DNA from: Nitrospira sp.
GTDB lineage: Bacteria > Nitrospirota > Nitrospiria > Nitrospirales > Nitrospiraceae
Reading direction: 5' to 3'
Length of the DNA: 64,000 nt
Assembly (NCBI GenBank): GCA_022842445.1
Contig: JALHPO010000003.1
Span: forward strand, 124,001 to 188,000
A model generated the notes under the pieces. It was given only the letters and a program-made list of their open reading frames with translations. It did not search any database and had not been told where the DNA came from. Positions 35,853-44,022 of this stretch are shown here, in pieces (position 1 is the stretch's first letter; every line of letters starts with the position of its first letter). The position numbers and the translations under genes were made by a program.

Positions 35853-35939
35853 GGTACATGAGCCCCTCGATAGAGGAATGCGCAGCCGTCGAAAGGGCGG
35901 TAGCTTCAAACCGTAACGCGATTCTTTGTTACCTGTACC
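35853..35939 (+). ncRNA. Candidate structured leader RNA upstream of a PilZ gene
   Basis: GGTACA (35853-35858) can pair with TGTACC (35934-35939), closing a domain of 87 bases. Inside are three small hairpins: CCTC-GATA-GAGG (35865-35876), CCG/CGG with a GC/GC extension (35882-35904), and GTAAC/GTTAC (35913-35932). The ribosome binding site AAGGAG starts a few bases after the closing stem, so folding could affect translation. It does not match the conserved core of the cyclic di-GMP-I riboswitch. Confidence 0.3.
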
Positions 35940-35958
35940 GGAAAGGAGCACACCGATT

Positions 35959-36354
35959 ATGAAACAGATGACGTACGACCCGATGGAACAGCTGATTGCG
36001 GTGGAACCTGACGGCGACAAACGGCGGAAACCTCGGCTCGACGGCCAGCTCGGCCTGACCATTTCGGGCATGGATGCAACCGATATGTTTTTCGAGACCG
36101 GAACCGTGACCGACCTCTGTCGCGATGGAATCGGAGCCTGTACGGAACGATCGCTCAAACCCGGAATGGAACTCACCCTCTTTATCGAGCACTCCGATTC
36201 CGAGGATCATTTTTGCATTCCAGAAGCTCGCGTGATGTGGGTACGCGGGAACAGCTTCGGCCTCTCTATTCAAAGCATGAAGACAGAGGACCAAGAGAAA
36301 CTTCACCGTCTATTCCTATCGGCAGGCCAGCGGCCGCAGGAACATGATAACTAA
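35959..36354 (+). CDS. PilZ domain protein
   Basis: A 131-residue PilZ protein with RRKPR and DLCRDG as the cyclic di-GMP contacts (Cys in place of the usual Ser in the second motif). Later segments are PGMELTLFIEH and ARVMWVRGNSFGLSI. The start ATG at 35959 follows AAGGAG by about eleven bases; an in-frame ATG earlier lies inside the candidate leader. It is followed within 180 bases by another PilZ gene of the same type. Confidence 0.85.
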   Translation: MKQMTYDPMEQLIAVEPDGDKRRKPRLDGQLGLTISGMDATDMFFETGTVTDLCRDGIGACTERSLKPGMELTLFIEHSDSEDHFCIPEARVMWVRGNSFGLSIQSMKTEDQEKLHRLFLSAGQRPQEHDN

Positions 36355-36533
36355 GACCATGTCCTTTCCCCGCGTCACACGCACACAAGGAGCACAATGG
36401 CCATGCACTGGTAGAAATGATGGACACGGTGAGCGATAGAAAATCCTATGTGCTGAAATTCCTGCCAGGGGGTAGCGCAACGATTCAATGGGGTGCTGTT
36501 GAGGATATGCCTATTCGACAAGGAGGTCTCACG

Positions 36534-36926
36534 ATGAAACACCTGAAAGTCGAGAATCAGTCCCCAATCCGTTATCCACATCGATCACAGATGTCGGCGG
36601 AACAGCGCCGCATTCCTCGAACCCCCGTCTCCTTTGGGCTCATGTATTCCGGCATTAGCAGGAATGATGTGCTGATAGGAGACGGCACCGTTATCAATCT
36701 GTCTGAAGGCGGGCTGTGTATTCGTGGAAATCAGTCCGTGAAGATCGGCATGGAACTGACCATGTTCCTCTACCTCCCGGATGGCAATGACCCCCTGTTC
36801 GTCCTGGAAACGGGCGTCACCTGGATTACTGGCAATCTATTCGGGGTAGAATTCAAAAAGTTGAGCCTCCGCGAAGGAAACCGGCTTCGGTCATTTCTTC
36901 GCGCCCAGTCCGTTCCACAGATGTAG
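36534..36926 (+). CDS. PilZ domain protein
   Basis: A 130-residue PilZ protein with RRIPR and NLSEGG, followed by GMELTMFLYLPDG and VTWITGNLFGVEF. The second half resembles the preceding PilZ protein (PGMELTLFIEH, ARVMWVRGNSFGLS), which suggests duplication. The frame is open upstream, but AAGGAGG at 36519-36525, eight bases before this ATG, decides the start. The region in front (36355-36533) carries no other gene. Confidence 0.85.
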   Translation: MKHLKVENQSPIRYPHRSQMSAEQRRIPRTPVSFGLMYSGISRNDVLIGDGTVINLSEGGLCIRGNQSVKIGMELTMFLYLPDGNDPLFVLETGVTWITGNLFGVEFKKLSLREGNRLRSFLRAQSVPQM

Positions 36927-37136
36927 TTGGGCGGTCACTAACGAGCCGCAAGGAGGCACTCGAGAAAAGACTGAGCGCCGTTTTCAACTGGGAACAACCT
37001 GCACCTCACTGACAAGCTTTCTCCCCTGCCGGCACCCCAGGTGTTCCGGCGATACTCATCCCACACTGTTTAACCATCTTCCCTTGTCGTCGACTTAGTC
37101 CTTGCCCTCAAAGAAGAGGCCATGCTAACCTCCTTG

Positions 37137-37156
37137 GTGAGTGATCACTTACTCAC
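37137..37156. promoter_or_regulatory. Candidate TetR operator
   Basis: The perfect core palindrome AGTGATCACT is flanked by GTGAG on the left and CTCAC on the right, offset by two bases. It lies immediately in front of the ATG at 37158 of the TetR gene, where an autorepressor would bind. This is a sequence match only. Confidence 0.5.
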
Positions 37157-37157
37157 T

Positions 37158-37811
37158 ATGAAGCAAGCCAAAAACTCACTACGCAAGCCGTCACGAACTT
37201 CGGGGCCAGAACGCCAAGCCGGCTTGATCAGCGCCGCCGCTTCGCTGTTTGCCGCCACTGGCTTTCAAGGCACCACGACGAAGGAAATCGCGAAAGCAGC
37301 CGGCGTGAGCGAAGCGCTGCTCTTCAAGTATTTTCCGACCAAACGGGCGCTGTATGCCGCCATCCTGGCGGAAAAGGCGCAGTACTCCGAGTTGCGGGAC
37401 GCAGTGGAAGAGGCAGCCAAGAAGCAAGACGATACCCGCCTGTTCACATTGCTGGCCAGTTATCGGATCAAAAAAGGCGCAGACCCGACGATGCTCCGAT
37501 TGCTCCTCTTCAGCGCCCTGGAAGGGCATGAGCTATCCGATATGTTTTTTCAACGGCAATACAGGGCCTTTCACGACCTGTTGGCACACTATATCGGCAA
37601 GCGGATCGAGAGCGGCGCCTTTCGCCCGGTCGATCCACTGCTCGCCGCCAGAGCGTTCTTCGGCATCATTGTCCATCACCGCCTCTTGCACGACATTCTC
37701 GGATTGCCCATGCACCGAAGCTACGAGGACACCATAGGCGAATATGTGTCCCTATTCCTCGGCGGACTCATCCAACCTCTTCCTGCTCCCAAACCACAAG
37801 TACACGCATGA
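37158..37811 (+). CDS. TetR family transcriptional regulator of the RND efflux operon
   Basis: A 217-residue TetR-type repressor. The N-terminal helix-turn-helix reads ISAAASLFAATGFQGTTTKEIA, then KAAGVSEALLFKYFPTKRALY, which is the classic TetR/AcrR DNA-binding signature. The C-terminal ligand domain is helical. The ATG at 37158 is chosen because a palindrome lies just before it; an ATG 12 codons upstream (37122, with AAGAGG close by) is a real alternative. The gene overlaps the membrane fusion gene by four bases, so it very likely controls its own efflux operon. Confidence 0.9.
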   Translation: MKQAKNSLRKPSRTSGPERQAGLISAAASLFAATGFQGTTTKEIAKAAGVSEALLFKYFPTKRALYAAILAEKAQYSELRDAVEEAAKKQDDTRLFTLLASYRIKKGADPTMLRLLLFSALEGHELSDMFFQRQYRAFHDLLAHYIGKRIESGAFRPVDPLLAARAFFGIIVHHRLLHDILGLPMHRSYEDTIGEYVSLFLGGLIQPLPAPKPQVHA

Positions 37812-38995
37812 ACCGCATCACTGGACATCCATTCGTCGTCCTCGGCGTGATCGCCTTCTTCGCCGTGACGGCTCTGGTCGTCTTCCGGCTGAGTACCGGA
37901 GCCAAAACCGATCCGCAGAAAACACGCCTCATCACGGTGGGGACCGTCTCCCCCCTGAAAGAAGACCTCGACATTCGCCTCAGGTACACCGCCGACATTT
38001 CACCCAATCAGGTCGTCAACCTCTTCTCACGCGTAGACGGCTATGTCGCCAAGCTGCATGTGGATAAAGGCGACTTCGTCAGAGCCGGGCAGTTGCTGAT
38101 GGAGATCGACCATACGGACTATCTGCATGCCGTCAATCAGGCCAAAGCCAACCTTGCCGCCGGCAACGCCAAGGTCGCACAGCAGAAGGCGGCCCTGCGC
38201 AACGCACGACTCACGCTCGACCGCATGCAGGCCTTGATCAAAGATCAATTCGTCTCCCAGCAGGATCTGGACAATGCGCAGGTGAACTTCGATGCCGCCG
38301 TGGCGGCGCTGGAGTCGCTCGATGCCCAGGTCAAACAGATGGAAGTAGCTCTGGCACAAGCGGACACCAATCTGACCTACTCCTATATTCGAGCCCCGTT
38401 TGCCGGGTACATCGCCGAGCGCAATCTCGATACCGGCGCCTATGTCACCGGCGCAGCCAGCAGTACGTCCACCATGTCGCGCAGCATGTTGAGCCTGCAT
38501 GACATCGACAGGGTTCGTGTCCTCATCGAGGTCGTCGAGAAAGATATCCCGATGATACAGATCGGGCAGAAAGCCGGGCTGCGAGCCGAAGCCTACCCTG
38601 ATCGCGTGTTCGAAGGGCAGGTCACTCGGATTGTCCAAGCCCTGAATCGCGAGACACGCACGATGACCGTGGAAATCGACTTACCCAACAAGGACCGCCG
38701 GTTGAAAGGCGGAATGTTCGCCCGGGTTGAAGTGATAGTGGGAACCCATCGGCAGGCTGTGCAGATTCCGATCGATGCAGTCAGCCGGCTGGAAGATACG
38801 CAATATGTGTTCGTCGTGCGGGATGGGAAAGCTCAGCGGGTGAATGTCGAGATCGGAGTGCGCAACGACAACCGCGTCGAGATCACCAAAGGTCTCACTG
38901 GAGACGAAACAGTCATCGTCTCCGGAAAAGACCTCGTGCATGACGGCACCCCTGTACAGGCACAACCGCTTGAACCGGTACGGGGTAAGGAGTGA
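37808..38995 (+). CDS. RND efflux periplasmic adaptor (membrane fusion protein)
   Basis: A 395-residue HlyD/AcrA-type adaptor. It has one N-terminal membrane anchor (FVVLGVIAFFAVTALVVF), a split lipoyl domain (VDGYVAKLHVDKGDFVRAGQLL and YIRAPFAGYIAERNLDTGAYV), a long coiled-coil hairpin between them (AKANLAAGNAKVAQQ...), and beta-barrel and membrane-proximal domains with VPIDAV-like IPIDAVSRLEDTQYVFVV. It links the inner-membrane pump to an outer-membrane channel. No TolC-type gene is in the window. Confidence 0.94.
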   Translation: MNRITGHPFVVLGVIAFFAVTALVVFRLSTGAKTDPQKTRLITVGTVSPLKEDLDIRLRYTADISPNQVVNLFSRVDGYVAKLHVDKGDFVRAGQLLMEIDHTDYLHAVNQAKANLAAGNAKVAQQKAALRNARLTLDRMQALIKDQFVSQQDLDNAQVNFDAAVAALESLDAQVKQMEVALAQADTNLTYSYIRAPFAGYIAERNLDTGAYVTGAASSTSTMSRSMLSLHDIDRVRVLIEVVEKDIPMIQIGQKAGLRAEAYPDRVFEGQVTRIVQALNRETRTMTVEIDLPNKDRRLKGGMFARVEVIVGTHRQAVQIPIDAVSRLEDTQYVFVVRDGKAQRVNVEIGVRNDNRVEITKGLTGDETVIVSGKDLVHDGTPVQAQPLEPVRGKE

Positions 38996-39095
38996 GGGAG
39001 CAGGGTTTGAATACGCCATATTTCAGAGGGGCTCTTAATCGAGCGGTTATCTCCCACCCCTTACAGTTCACCCCTTACCCCTCACCCATTTCGCT

Positions 39096-42000
39096 ATGTG
39101 GCTGACACTCTTCGCACTCCGCAATCGAATCGGCATCTTGATGCTGTCGCTCGCGATGGTGGTGCTCGGCGTCACATCGCTCCAGCGGTTACCCATCGAT
39201 CTCTTTCCTCACATCCAAATTCCGGTGGCATTCGTCGGAGTCATCTATAAGGGCGCCCCCCCGCTCGATATCGAGCAAAGCGTCGTTTATCCAATCGAAA
39301 AAGCCGTCAGCTCCGCCTCCAACGTGGAGCATGTCGAATCCTTCTCCAAGCAGGGACTCGGCGCAGTACAGATTTGGTTCAACTGGGGCGCCGATATCAA
39401 TACCGGCCAGATGGAGGTGATGCAGCGCATCACACAGATTCTGAATAGTCTCCCGCCCGGCATTCTGCAGCCGTTCATCGTGAAGTTCGACGTGTCCCAG
39501 ATCCCCGTCTCGTTCGTCACGGTGTCGAGCGAGAACATGGACGAACGTGCGCTCTACGATCTGGCGTACAACACCATTGCCCCGCAGATCGAACAGATCG
39601 CCAACGTCGCCGCAGCCACCGTGGAGGGCGGGAAAATCCGTCAAATCAATATCAACCTCGACCCGGCGCTCCTGAGCGCCCGCGGGCTCTCCATTCTCGA
39701 CGTAGTGAATTCCGTCAAGGCGGCAAACGTGATTCTGCCGTCCGGCAACATTCGAGCCGGCAATCTCGACTACAACGTATTCACGAACAATCAATTCAAA
39801 ACCGTCGAACCGATCCAAGACGTGATCGTGAAGGTCAACCCGCAAGGCAGCCCGGTCCGAGTCCGCGATGTGGGCACGGTCACCGACTCATCCGACATCC
39901 AGACGAACATCGTGCGCACCGACGGGGCCAGAGCGGTCTTCCTCCGTGTGAACAAGCAGCCGATCGCCAACACCGTCGAGGTAGTTGATACCCTGAAGGC
40001 AATGATCCCGAAGATGATCGGTATTCCACCGGGCGTGACCCTCGGCATTTCGTTCGACCAATCCGTCTACATCCGTCAGTCCATCCGTAACCTGGTCGAA
40101 CAAGCACTGCACGGTTCGCTCTTAGCTGCCGCCGTGATTTTGATTTTTCTCCGCAACCTGACCAGCACCATGATCATTTCCGTCTCTATTCCCCTTTCTA
40201 TTCTGGTGACCTTCATTGCGCTCCACCTGTCCGGGCAAACGCTCAACGTCTTTACGCTGGGCGGGCTCGCGCTCGGCATCGGCCGCCTCGTCGATGACTC
40301 CATCGTGGAGCTGGAAAACATCCAGCGTCACCTGAACACCGGCGCTCGGCGCTGGGACGCCATTGTGGAGGCCGCCCGCGAAGTGGCCATGCCGATTTTT
40401 GCGTCGACCGTCACAACCGTCGTGGTCTTTCTCCCGATGTTTTTCATCGTCGGCATCACGCGCCTTCTGCTGATTCCCTTGACCGTCACCATCGCCATCG
40501 CCCTTTTTACATCGTTCTTCATCTCCCGTACCGTTACCCCGGCGCTCTGTTACAAGTTTCTTAAACCCGAGCACGAAGCCCAACAGACGATGCCGGAATG
40601 GTGGATCCAGGTGATGGCGTGGAGCCGTGATCGCTACGAGTCTCTCGACAGAAGCTACGAGGGCGCGCTGCGTTGGATATTGCAGCATCGACGAATATTC
40701 ATCGCAGCCGTGCTGCTGATCTTTGCCGGCTCGCTCGCGCTGGTCCCCCGGATCGGCACCGAATTCTTGCCGGTCTCGGACGAAAGCCAGTTCCGCATCG
40801 CCCTACGCGCTCCCGTCGGCCAGCGCGTCGAAAAAACGGAACAACAGGTCGCCGAAGTGGAACGAGTGCTTCGCGAGGCGATTCCTGCTCATGAGTTGGA
40901 AACGATCGTCTCCAGTACCGGCGTGCTGTCCCAAGGCCGCTCGTCGCTCTTCAACCCCAACACCGGCCCCCACACATCATCGATCCAGGTGTATCTGGCC
41001 CCGGTGGATACGCGCCGCAGAAGCCAAGTGCAGATCATGAATGACGTGCGCCCGAAGATTCTCACCCTGTTCCCCGGCGTGGCCATGTCGTTCGATCCGG
41101 GCGGCCTGGTCAAACGCGTCACCAGCTTCGGCTCGCAAAAAGCCGTCGATGTGGAAATCTACGGCTACGACTTTGACAAAGCCCGAGAGGTGATCAAACG
41201 TGTCAAAGAGATTATGGAGCGCACTCCGGGTCTGGCCGATGTCGAGTCGAGCCGAGAGGAAAATTACCCGGAGATCAACGTCACGGTGGACCGTGAAAAG
41301 GCGGCATTGCTCGGTATCAGCGAAGCCGACGTGGCAAATACAGTGCTGTACTCCCTCAATGGCAACGGGCAAACCGATCCTATCATCTATACCGACCCAC
41401 ACAATGGAAACGAGTACTTCATCAGCGCCTGGCTGGCCGAAGAACACCGGACCAATCTCACCGACCTGGAGAATATTTTATTGACCTCCAAAACCGGACA
41501 GCCGGTGTTGCTCAAGAACGTCGCCTCGCTCAAATTGAATGCCGGGCCGGTCAAGATCGACCGCAAGTACTTCCAGCGCGTGGTGCATGTGACGGCCAAT
41601 CCGACGACTCGCCCGCTGGGGGACATTGCTGCCGACCTTGAGTCGGCGTTCGCCTCGCTTCAACTCCCGACTGGTTTCAGCCTCAAACTGGCCGGCCAGA
41701 TTCAGCAACAGCGCGAAACTTTTCAAGGCCTGCTGTTCGCCACCGTCCTTGCGCTCATGCTCGTGTACATGGTGATGGCCGCACAGTTCAAATCGCTCAT
41801 CGACCCGTTTATCATCATGTTCTCGGTGCCGATGGGATTTCCCGGAGTGATCCTGATTCTGTTCCTGACCGACACGACATTGTCCACGACATCGATGATG
41901 GGCATCATCATGATGTTCGGCATCGTCGTCTCAAACGGCGTCCTGCTGGTCGATTATACGAACGTGCTGCGCCGAAAGGGCCGGCCGCTACTCGACGCCG

Positions 42001-42251
42001 TGATCGTCGCATCGAGAACCCGCCTCCGACCGATTCTCATGACCTCACTCGCGACAGTCTTCGGTCTGCTCCCGATGGCCATCGGCCTCGGAACCGGAGG
42101 GGAAACCAACGCGCCGCTCGCACGGGCGGTCGTCGGAGGCTTGAGCGTCTCCACGCTTTTAACGTTGTTCCTGATCCCGACGGTATATGTAATGTTGGAG
42201 GAACGGATTCGAAGAAAACCGGAAGACGAGCGGGAGGCGATTCTCTCCTGA
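39096..42251 (+). CDS. RND efflux pump permease (AcrB/MexB-like HAE1 group)
   Basis: A 1051-residue inner-membrane transporter of RND type with twelve helices and two large periplasmic loops. N-terminal signature: MLSLAMVVLGVTSLQRLPID followed by FPHIQIPVAFVGVIYKGAPP. In helix 4, GIGRLVDDSIVELENI holds the proton-relay Asp pair. In helix 10, GIVVSNGVLLVDYTN has Ser where AcrB has Lys940. The ATG at 39096 lies 100 bases after the adaptor gene; the gap has repeated CACCCCTTAC units. Substrate (drug, solvent or other) cannot be told. Confidence 0.94.
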   Translation: MWLTLFALRNRIGILMLSLAMVVLGVTSLQRLPIDLFPHIQIPVAFVGVIYKGAPPLDIEQSVVYPIEKAVSSASNVEHVESFSKQGLGAVQIWFNWGADINTGQMEVMQRITQILNSLPPGILQPFIVKFDVSQIPVSFVTVSSENMDERALYDLAYNTIAPQIEQIANVAAATVEGGKIRQININLDPALLSARGLSILDVVNSVKAANVILPSGNIRAGNLDYNVFTNNQFKTVEPIQDVIVKVNPQGSPVRVRDVGTVTDSSDIQTNIVRTDGARAVFLRVNKQPIANTVEVVDTLKAMIPKMIGIPPGVTLGISFDQSVYIRQSIRNLVEQALHGSLLAAAVILIFLRNLTSTMIISVSIPLSILVTFIALHLSGQTLNVFTLGGLALGIGRLVDDSIVELENIQRHLNTGARRWDAIVEAAREVAMPIFASTVTTVVVFLPMFFIVGITRLLLIPLTVTIAIALFTSFFISRTVTPALCYKFLKPEHEAQQTMPEWWIQVMAWSRDRYESLDRSYEGALRWILQHRRIFIAAVLLIFAGSLALVPRIGTEFLPVSDESQFRIALRAPVGQRVEKTEQQVAEVERVLREAIPAHELETIVSSTGVLSQGRSSLFNPNTGPHTSSIQVYLAPVDTRRRSQVQIMNDVRPKILTLFPGVAMSFDPGGLVKRVTSFGSQKAVDVEIYGYDFDKAREVIKRVKEIMERTPGLADVESSREENYPEINVTVDREKAALLGISEADVANTVLYSLNGNGQTDPIIYTDPHNGNEYFISAWLAEEHRTNLTDLENILLTSKTGQPVLLKNVASLKLNAGPVKIDRKYFQRVVHVTANPTTRPLGDIAADLESAFASLQLPTGFSLKLAGQIQQQRETFQGLLFATVLALMLVYMVMAAQFKSLIDPFIIMFSVPMGFPGVILILFLTDTTLSTTSMMGIIMMFGIVVSNGVLLVDYTNVLRRKGRPLLDAVIVASRTRLRPILMTSLATVFGLLPMAIGLGTGGETNAPLARAVVGGLSVSTLLTLFLIPTVYVMLEERIRRKPEDEREAILS

Positions 42252-42279
42252 TACGGAGCCGGCTGATAGTCTTGACGCC

Positions 42280-42615
42280 TTACCGGCCGATGGTCGGGAA
42301 CAGAGACTTGAGCTGCATGGCGAGGCTGATATCTCCCGCGATCTGCAAACGGCCCGACATGGCAATCGAAAATCCACTGAGCTGGCCGTTGAGCAGCCTG
42401 ATACAATCGTCTCCACCCAGCGAGAGGGTCACCTGCGGATCGGCATAGACGCCTTCTTTTACGTCACAGACGCCGTTCTTCACGATCACATGATACTGGC
42501 CGCTCTGCGCGCCTGTTAAGTTGAACTGATACACCGCGTCCAGGCCCTCGGCTGCGTCCTTGTCGAACTTCGAGGGAAGCGTATCGAACAATTCTTTGGC
42601 TGTCGTGGGATTCAT
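42280..42615 (-). CDS. SCP-2 sterol-binding domain protein
   Basis: A 111-residue protein consisting of one SCP-2 fold: AVYQFNLTGAQSGQYHVIVKNGVCDVKEG, PQVTLSLGGDDCIRLLNGQL and a final helix MQLKSLFP. Such small proteins bind lipids or fatty acyl groups in a hydrophobic tunnel. The single-domain form with the ending AGDISLAMQLKSLF is common in bacteria. It converges with the RND permease gene 28 bases away. Confidence 0.87.
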   Translation of the reverse strand: MNPTTAKELFDTLPSKFDKDAAEGLDAVYQFNLTGAQSGQYHVIVKNGVCDVKEGVYADPQVTLSLGGDDCIRLLNGQLSGFSIAMSGRLQIAGDISLAMQLKSLFPTIGR

Positions 42616-42707
42616 CTTGGTGCAAACTCGTCAGCAGCAGGTCGTTCCGGGCGGGGACCGCGTAACCGCAGCCCCCGCGCACGATGTGTCAGATGCAGGG
42701 GCACCCC

Positions 42708-43148
42708 TTAGTATCGAAGTGTCATCGTAGCCAAACTTCGTTGGGCGCCGAAAAATTCCTTTGAGAATGATTCGACAACCTCAGGGTCATATCCCTTGCA
42801 GCTGAAAATGTCGAGGTACGCGTTATTGGTATCATTGGCGAAATGGCCGCTGATCAACGATGTCGAGATCAGCTGCACCATAGAGTAACCGGCCACGCGG
42901 CCTTCGCCGAAATCGACGACCTGGCATTCGCCGAAGCGCTTCATGCCGATGAGTTCGCAGAGTTCGACGACGTAGCGTTTGATATGGGCGGCATCACGGA
43001 TGAGATCGGGATTGCAATCTTGCAGGTCAACTGCGGTGCAGAGTCCCCAGGCTTTGCCTTCTCCCACCATGTCTTGGGCAGGACGGGAAACGGCCACAGG
43101 GGCGTTGGTTGGAAAGATTGCGGACTCGGAACTAGCCGAGATGCTCAT
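42708..43148 (-). CDS. Divergent S-adenosylmethionine decarboxylase (SpeD)-like protein
   Basis: 146 residues with the AdoMet decarboxylase fold: WGLCTAVDLQDCNPDLIRD, then SMVQLISTSLISGHFANDTN, then AYLDIFSCKGYDPEVV. By alignment on the spacing, Ser97 takes the place of the pyruvoyl-forming Ser63, His102 that of His68 and Cys117 that of Cys83. The residues before and after the Ser (Glu62 and His64 in SpeD) are Thr96 and Leu98, and the WPE segment is absent. Activity on AdoMet is therefore doubtful; SpeD relatives with new substrates such as arginine or ornithine are known. The ATG at 43146-43148 is preferred over an upstream TTG. Confidence 0.72.
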   Translation of the reverse strand: MSISASSESAIFPTNAPVAVSRPAQDMVGEGKAWGLCTAVDLQDCNPDLIRDAAHIKRYVVELCELIGMKRFGECQVVDFGEGRVAGYSMVQLISTSLISGHFANDTNNAYLDIFSCKGYDPEVVESFSKEFFGAQRSLATMTLRY

Positions 43149-43321
43149 AGGTGGTTGTACCTTTCTGTAAGAGGGTGACAAATATACGCACTCGATGAGT
43201 GCCTCGCGGAATATACCACGAATTTCAGGAAACGCACGGCCGTGGGCCAGAATAATTTCATGGCGGCGTTGTCACCCCGCTCGGTTGACAACATTTACAA
43301 CCCTCGGAGACAATACTGGCC

Positions 43322-43501
43322 ATGGCCACACCACTGGATGCCTCTGTGACAGACCTTCCCGATCGCCTGTGCACCTGGTGCCGGGTCCCGATGAAGAAAC
43401 GCCTGGTCGGCGGGAGACAGTTCGTCCACTACACCTGCCCGAAGTGCGTCTTTCAACACACCACGAGATTGGGCCCCAAACCGGCGCCCGCCAAACACTG
43501 A
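43322..43501 (+). CDS. Small zinc-ribbon protein (59 residues)
   Basis: A short gene: start MATPLDASVTDLPDRLCTWC, end GPKPAPAKH. Two Cys pairs (CTWC at residues 17-20 and CPKC at about 39-42) separated by a basic stretch MKKRLVGGRQFVHYT form a typical zinc ribbon. A promoter-like TTGACA (43285-43290) with an 18-base spacer and GACAAT (43309-43314) ends just before the ATG. Codon usage is like the neighbouring genes. Function unknown; small proteins of this kind can bind nucleic acid or protein partners. Confidence 0.68.
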   Translation: MATPLDASVTDLPDRLCTWCRVPMKKRLVGGRQFVHYTCPKCVFQHTTRLGPKPAPAKH

Positions 43502-43557
43502 AGATATATCCTTGTGAGATCGACCTGTGGACCGGGTATACACCGTGGCCCTGTACG

Positions 43558-43881
43558 CTACCGGCGGGAGAAATTGCTCAACACTCGATCGTCCAGAAAT
43601 TGAGTCAACCGTTCTTTGTCTTTTTGGCTGATCGAGACGATCCTTGCTCCAAGCCTTGGAGACCGCACATAGACGACTTGCAACTGGCAGGTCACCACTT
43701 TCTCCGGCGCCACCTCAATGACGAGCTGGACGGTCTCACCGGCCTTCACAAGCATACGGCTGTCAAGCCGAACACCAGCCTCACTGACATCCACAACTTT
43801 ACAGGGAACCGACAGTGTGCCGCGTTCCAACCGACCGGCGCAGTTGACCTCGGCGCGCCAGCCCTTTCGTTTGAATCCCAT
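43558..43881 (-). CDS. PilZ domain protein
   Basis: A 107-residue PilZ protein with RKGWR near the N-terminus and DVSEAG about 30 residues on, both intact cyclic di-GMP motifs. The second half reads GETVQLVIEV and QLQVVYVRSPRLGARIVSIS. The ATG at 43879-43881 gives MGFKRKGWRAEV, the expected start a few residues before the first motif; the longer open frame upstream is rejected. It is the fifth PilZ gene within about 16 kb. Confidence 0.83.
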   Translation of the reverse strand: MGFKRKGWRAEVNCAGRLERGTLSVPCKVVDVSEAGVRLDSRMLVKAGETVQLVIEVAPEKVVTCQLQVVYVRSPRLGARIVSISQKDKERLTQFLDDRVLSNFSRR

Positions 43882-44022
43882 CAGTCCAGCCTCCAATTTT
43901 TGGAAGCATACCAAGGAGCCTCGCGATCTCAAAATAAAATACTGAAAGGCCCACCTACGGCCGCAGGCGGACCGAAACGACAAATCGGCAATGGCAGCAG
44001 AGCCGTTCAGGGATGATGCGGG

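Noticed and set aside
35853..35939. Cyclic di-GMP type I riboswitch
   Set aside because: The conserved core around GCAAAGCC and the tetraloop receptor are not present; only reported as a generic structured leader.
37028..37050. Hairpin GCCGGCACC...GGTGTTCCGGC as terminator after a PilZ gene
   Set aside because: A good stem but no T-run follows; function unclear.
39041..39090. CACCCCTTAC-type tandem repeats before the RND permease as an operator
   Set aside because: Imperfect, short and also seen near murB; more likely a common intergenic filler than a binding site.
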